Position numbers and translations under genes: made by a program
Shown: piece by piece, positions 5,813 through 6,701 of the stretch
Layout of the letters: each line of letters opens with the position of its first letter
Position numbering within the stretch: the stretch's first letter is position 1
Notes under the pieces: generated by a model
The model's input: only the letters and a program-made list of their open reading frames with translations
What the model was told of the DNA's origin: nothing
The model's database searches: none
NCBI GenBank assembly: GCA_937915975.1
Contig: CALGGL010000036.1
Span: 1-6,701, forward strand
Source: an uncultured Lachnospiraceae bacterium
Lineage (GTDB): Bacteria; Bacillota; Clostridia; Lachnospirales; Lachnospiraceae
Direction: 5' to 3'
DNA length: 6,701 nucleotides

Positions 5813-6613
5813 GTGGATATAGCATCTATTATCGGTATATTGGCAGCACTGTTCCTTATGATAAACGGTATGGGTGGTGTCGGAGCGCTTATGGAAACAT
5901 TCATAGATATGCCTTCGGTATTCATTACCTTTGGTGGTGCTTTTGGTACAATACTTGCGATGAATACTTTAAAGGGTTTCCTTGCGGGATTAAAGTCGTA
6001 CCTTTTGATATTTAAAACACCTAAGGCCAGTGAAATTGACACCATAAAGTCGATAATTGATCTTTCCAATCTTGCCAGAAGAGAGGGTCTTCTTGCTCTT
6101 GAGGAATCAGCCAATTCTCTTGATGACGAATTTATGGAAAAGGGAGTTATGCTTATAGTCGACGGTACCGATCCCGAGCTTGTTAGAAGTATTCTGGAAG
6201 CAGAGCTTATAAATGTTGATACTCGTCATCAACAGAATATAGGATTCTGGAAGGATGTTGCTTCCATGGGACCTGCATGGGGTATGATCGGAACCCTTAT
6301 CGGACTGGTTAACATGCTTCAGAACATGTCGGATCCATCCTCAATCGGACCGTCCATGGCGGTTGCCCTCATTACGACCATGTATGGATCAATCCTTGCA
6401 AACTGGTTCTGTTATCCTGCTGAGAACAAGCTTAAGGCCAGAAGTAATGCTGAATATATGCTAAAAAGTATTATTATCGAAGGACTTTTGTCTATTCAGG
6501 CCGGTGAGAACCCAAGAGTAACAGAAGAAAAGCTTAAATCATTCCTTTCACCTGCTGACAGAGCTGCTTATGAGGCTGAAAACGGCAGTGGCGATGGAGG
6601 AGGCGGAGAATAA
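5813..6613 (+). CDS. motA: Flagellar motor stator protein MotA (MotA/MotP/PomA type)
   Basis: MotA forms the pentameric ring of the stator and converts ion flow through MotA-MotB into torque on FliG. From GTG 5813 it has 266 residues. Four membrane segments are expected: about 3-22, 33-52, 150-172 and 181-202. The cytoplasmic loop carries A88-R89-R90-E91-G92…L96-E97, where R89 and E97 correspond to the torque-generating Arg/Glu pair of E. coli (R90/E98). The conserved prolines are present as GPAWGMIGTLIG (P154) and WFCYPAENKLK (P202). A longer frame begins at TTG 5798, but GAGGTGG (5800-5806) sits inside it, six bases before GTG 5813, and the family N-terminus starts MDIASIIGI, so GTG is the start. 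The C-terminus is a Gly-rich tail. The stop overlaps the motB ATG by one base. The coupling ion (H+ or Na+) cannot be settled from this sequence. Confidence 0.94.
   Translation: MDIASIIGILAALFLMINGMGGVGALMETFIDMPSVFITFGGAFGTILAMNTLKGFLAGLKSYLLIFKTPKASEIDTIKSIIDLSNLARREGLLALEESANSLDDEFMEKGVMLIVDGTDPELVRSILEAELINVDTRHQQNIGFWKDVASMGPAWGMIGTLIGLVNMLQNMSDPSSIGPSMAVALITTMYGSILANWFCYPAENKLKARSNAEYMLKSIIIEGLLSIQAGENPRVTEEKLKSFLSPADRAAYEAENGSGDGGGGE
6596..6603 (+). promoter_or_regulatory. motB ribosome-binding site inside the motA 3' end
   Basis: GGAGGAGG ends nine bases before the motB ATG, and a second GGAG (6605-6608) follows four bases before it. These bases also encode the Gly-rich end of MotA, so the coding sequence and the SD site share the same DNA. 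Confidence 0.7.
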
Positions 6614-6701
6614 TGGCTAAAAGACAAGAAGAAATTAAGCCCGGTCTTCCTGCCTGGCAAGGTACCTTTGGCGATCTGATGAATTTGCTTTTGTGTTTCT
6701 T
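6613..6701 (+). CDS. motB: Flagellar motor stator protein MotB, N-terminal fragment (runs off the right edge)
   Basis: Only about 29 codons are present. They read MAKRQEEIKPG, then AWQGTFGDLMNLLLCFF, the start of the single MotB membrane helix. Asp21 in the 'F-x-D-L-M' motif is the ion-binding carboxylate equivalent to E. coli D32. The ATG overlaps the motA stop (TAATG), implying translational coupling that would keep MotA and MotB in balance. The peptidoglycan-binding OmpA-like domain lies outside the window. Confidence 0.93.
   Translation, partial: MAKRQEEIKPGLPAWQGTFGDLMNLLLCF

Noticed and set aside
5767..6114. Minus-strand frame opposite motA
   Set aside because: It lies antisense to a clearly conserved MotA, has no recognisable domain and would overlap the end of swrD.

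Overview
The window is two unrelated pieces of DNA joined near position 1100. Positions 3 to about 1085-1115 are extremely AT-rich: a sampled 60-base line at 121 has 9 G+C, and one at 901 has 14. This stretch encodes an internal, Asn/Ile/Lys-rich piece of a large protein. It has no bacterial ribosome-binding site and is open through the left edge. From memory, it resembles the helical-repeat region downstream of the catalytic core in USP9X/FAF-type eukaryotic ubiquitin hydrolases. The rest has ordinary Firmicute composition (a sampled line at 4201 is half G+C; others are lower), strong AAGGAG-type Shine-Dalgarno sites, and a flagellar gene order typical of motile Clostridia.

The bacterial part looks like a motile Lachnospiraceae (Roseburia/Butyrivibrio type). 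All its genes are on the + strand: a 5'-truncated MotE/MgtE-N-like gene (to 1438), fliK (1467-2960), flgD (2985-3512), a TIGR02530-type flagellar operon gene (3544-3936), flgE (start 4037, end 5443), flbD/swrD (5594-5782), motA (GTG start 5813, end 6613) and the first 29 codons of motB (6613 to the edge). FliK, FlgD and FlgE build the hook and set its length. The small TIGR02530 protein lies between the scaffold and hook genes. SwrD and MotA/MotB power the motor.

The non-coding parts carry information. A 24-bp hairpin with a T-run follows flgE (5453-5516) and looks like a factor-independent terminator. A near-consensus housekeeping promoter starts two bases later (TAGACA, 17 bp, TATAAT, with an extended -10 TG). 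Together they split hook assembly genes from a swrD-motA-motB unit. The 100-base spacer before flgE contains a Shine-Dalgarno-like AAGGAGG, a tiny reading frame and an unexplained open frame.

The left-hand piece is most simply explained as a chimeric assembly or mixed DNA, for example gut or rumen eukaryote plus bacterium, with an anaerobic fungus as one plausible source. It truncates the motE-like gene inside its coding region. I found no CRISPR array, tRNA, rRNA or insertion sequence. I see no convincing new multi-gene system; the points of interest are the junction, the regulatory split and the flgE leader.
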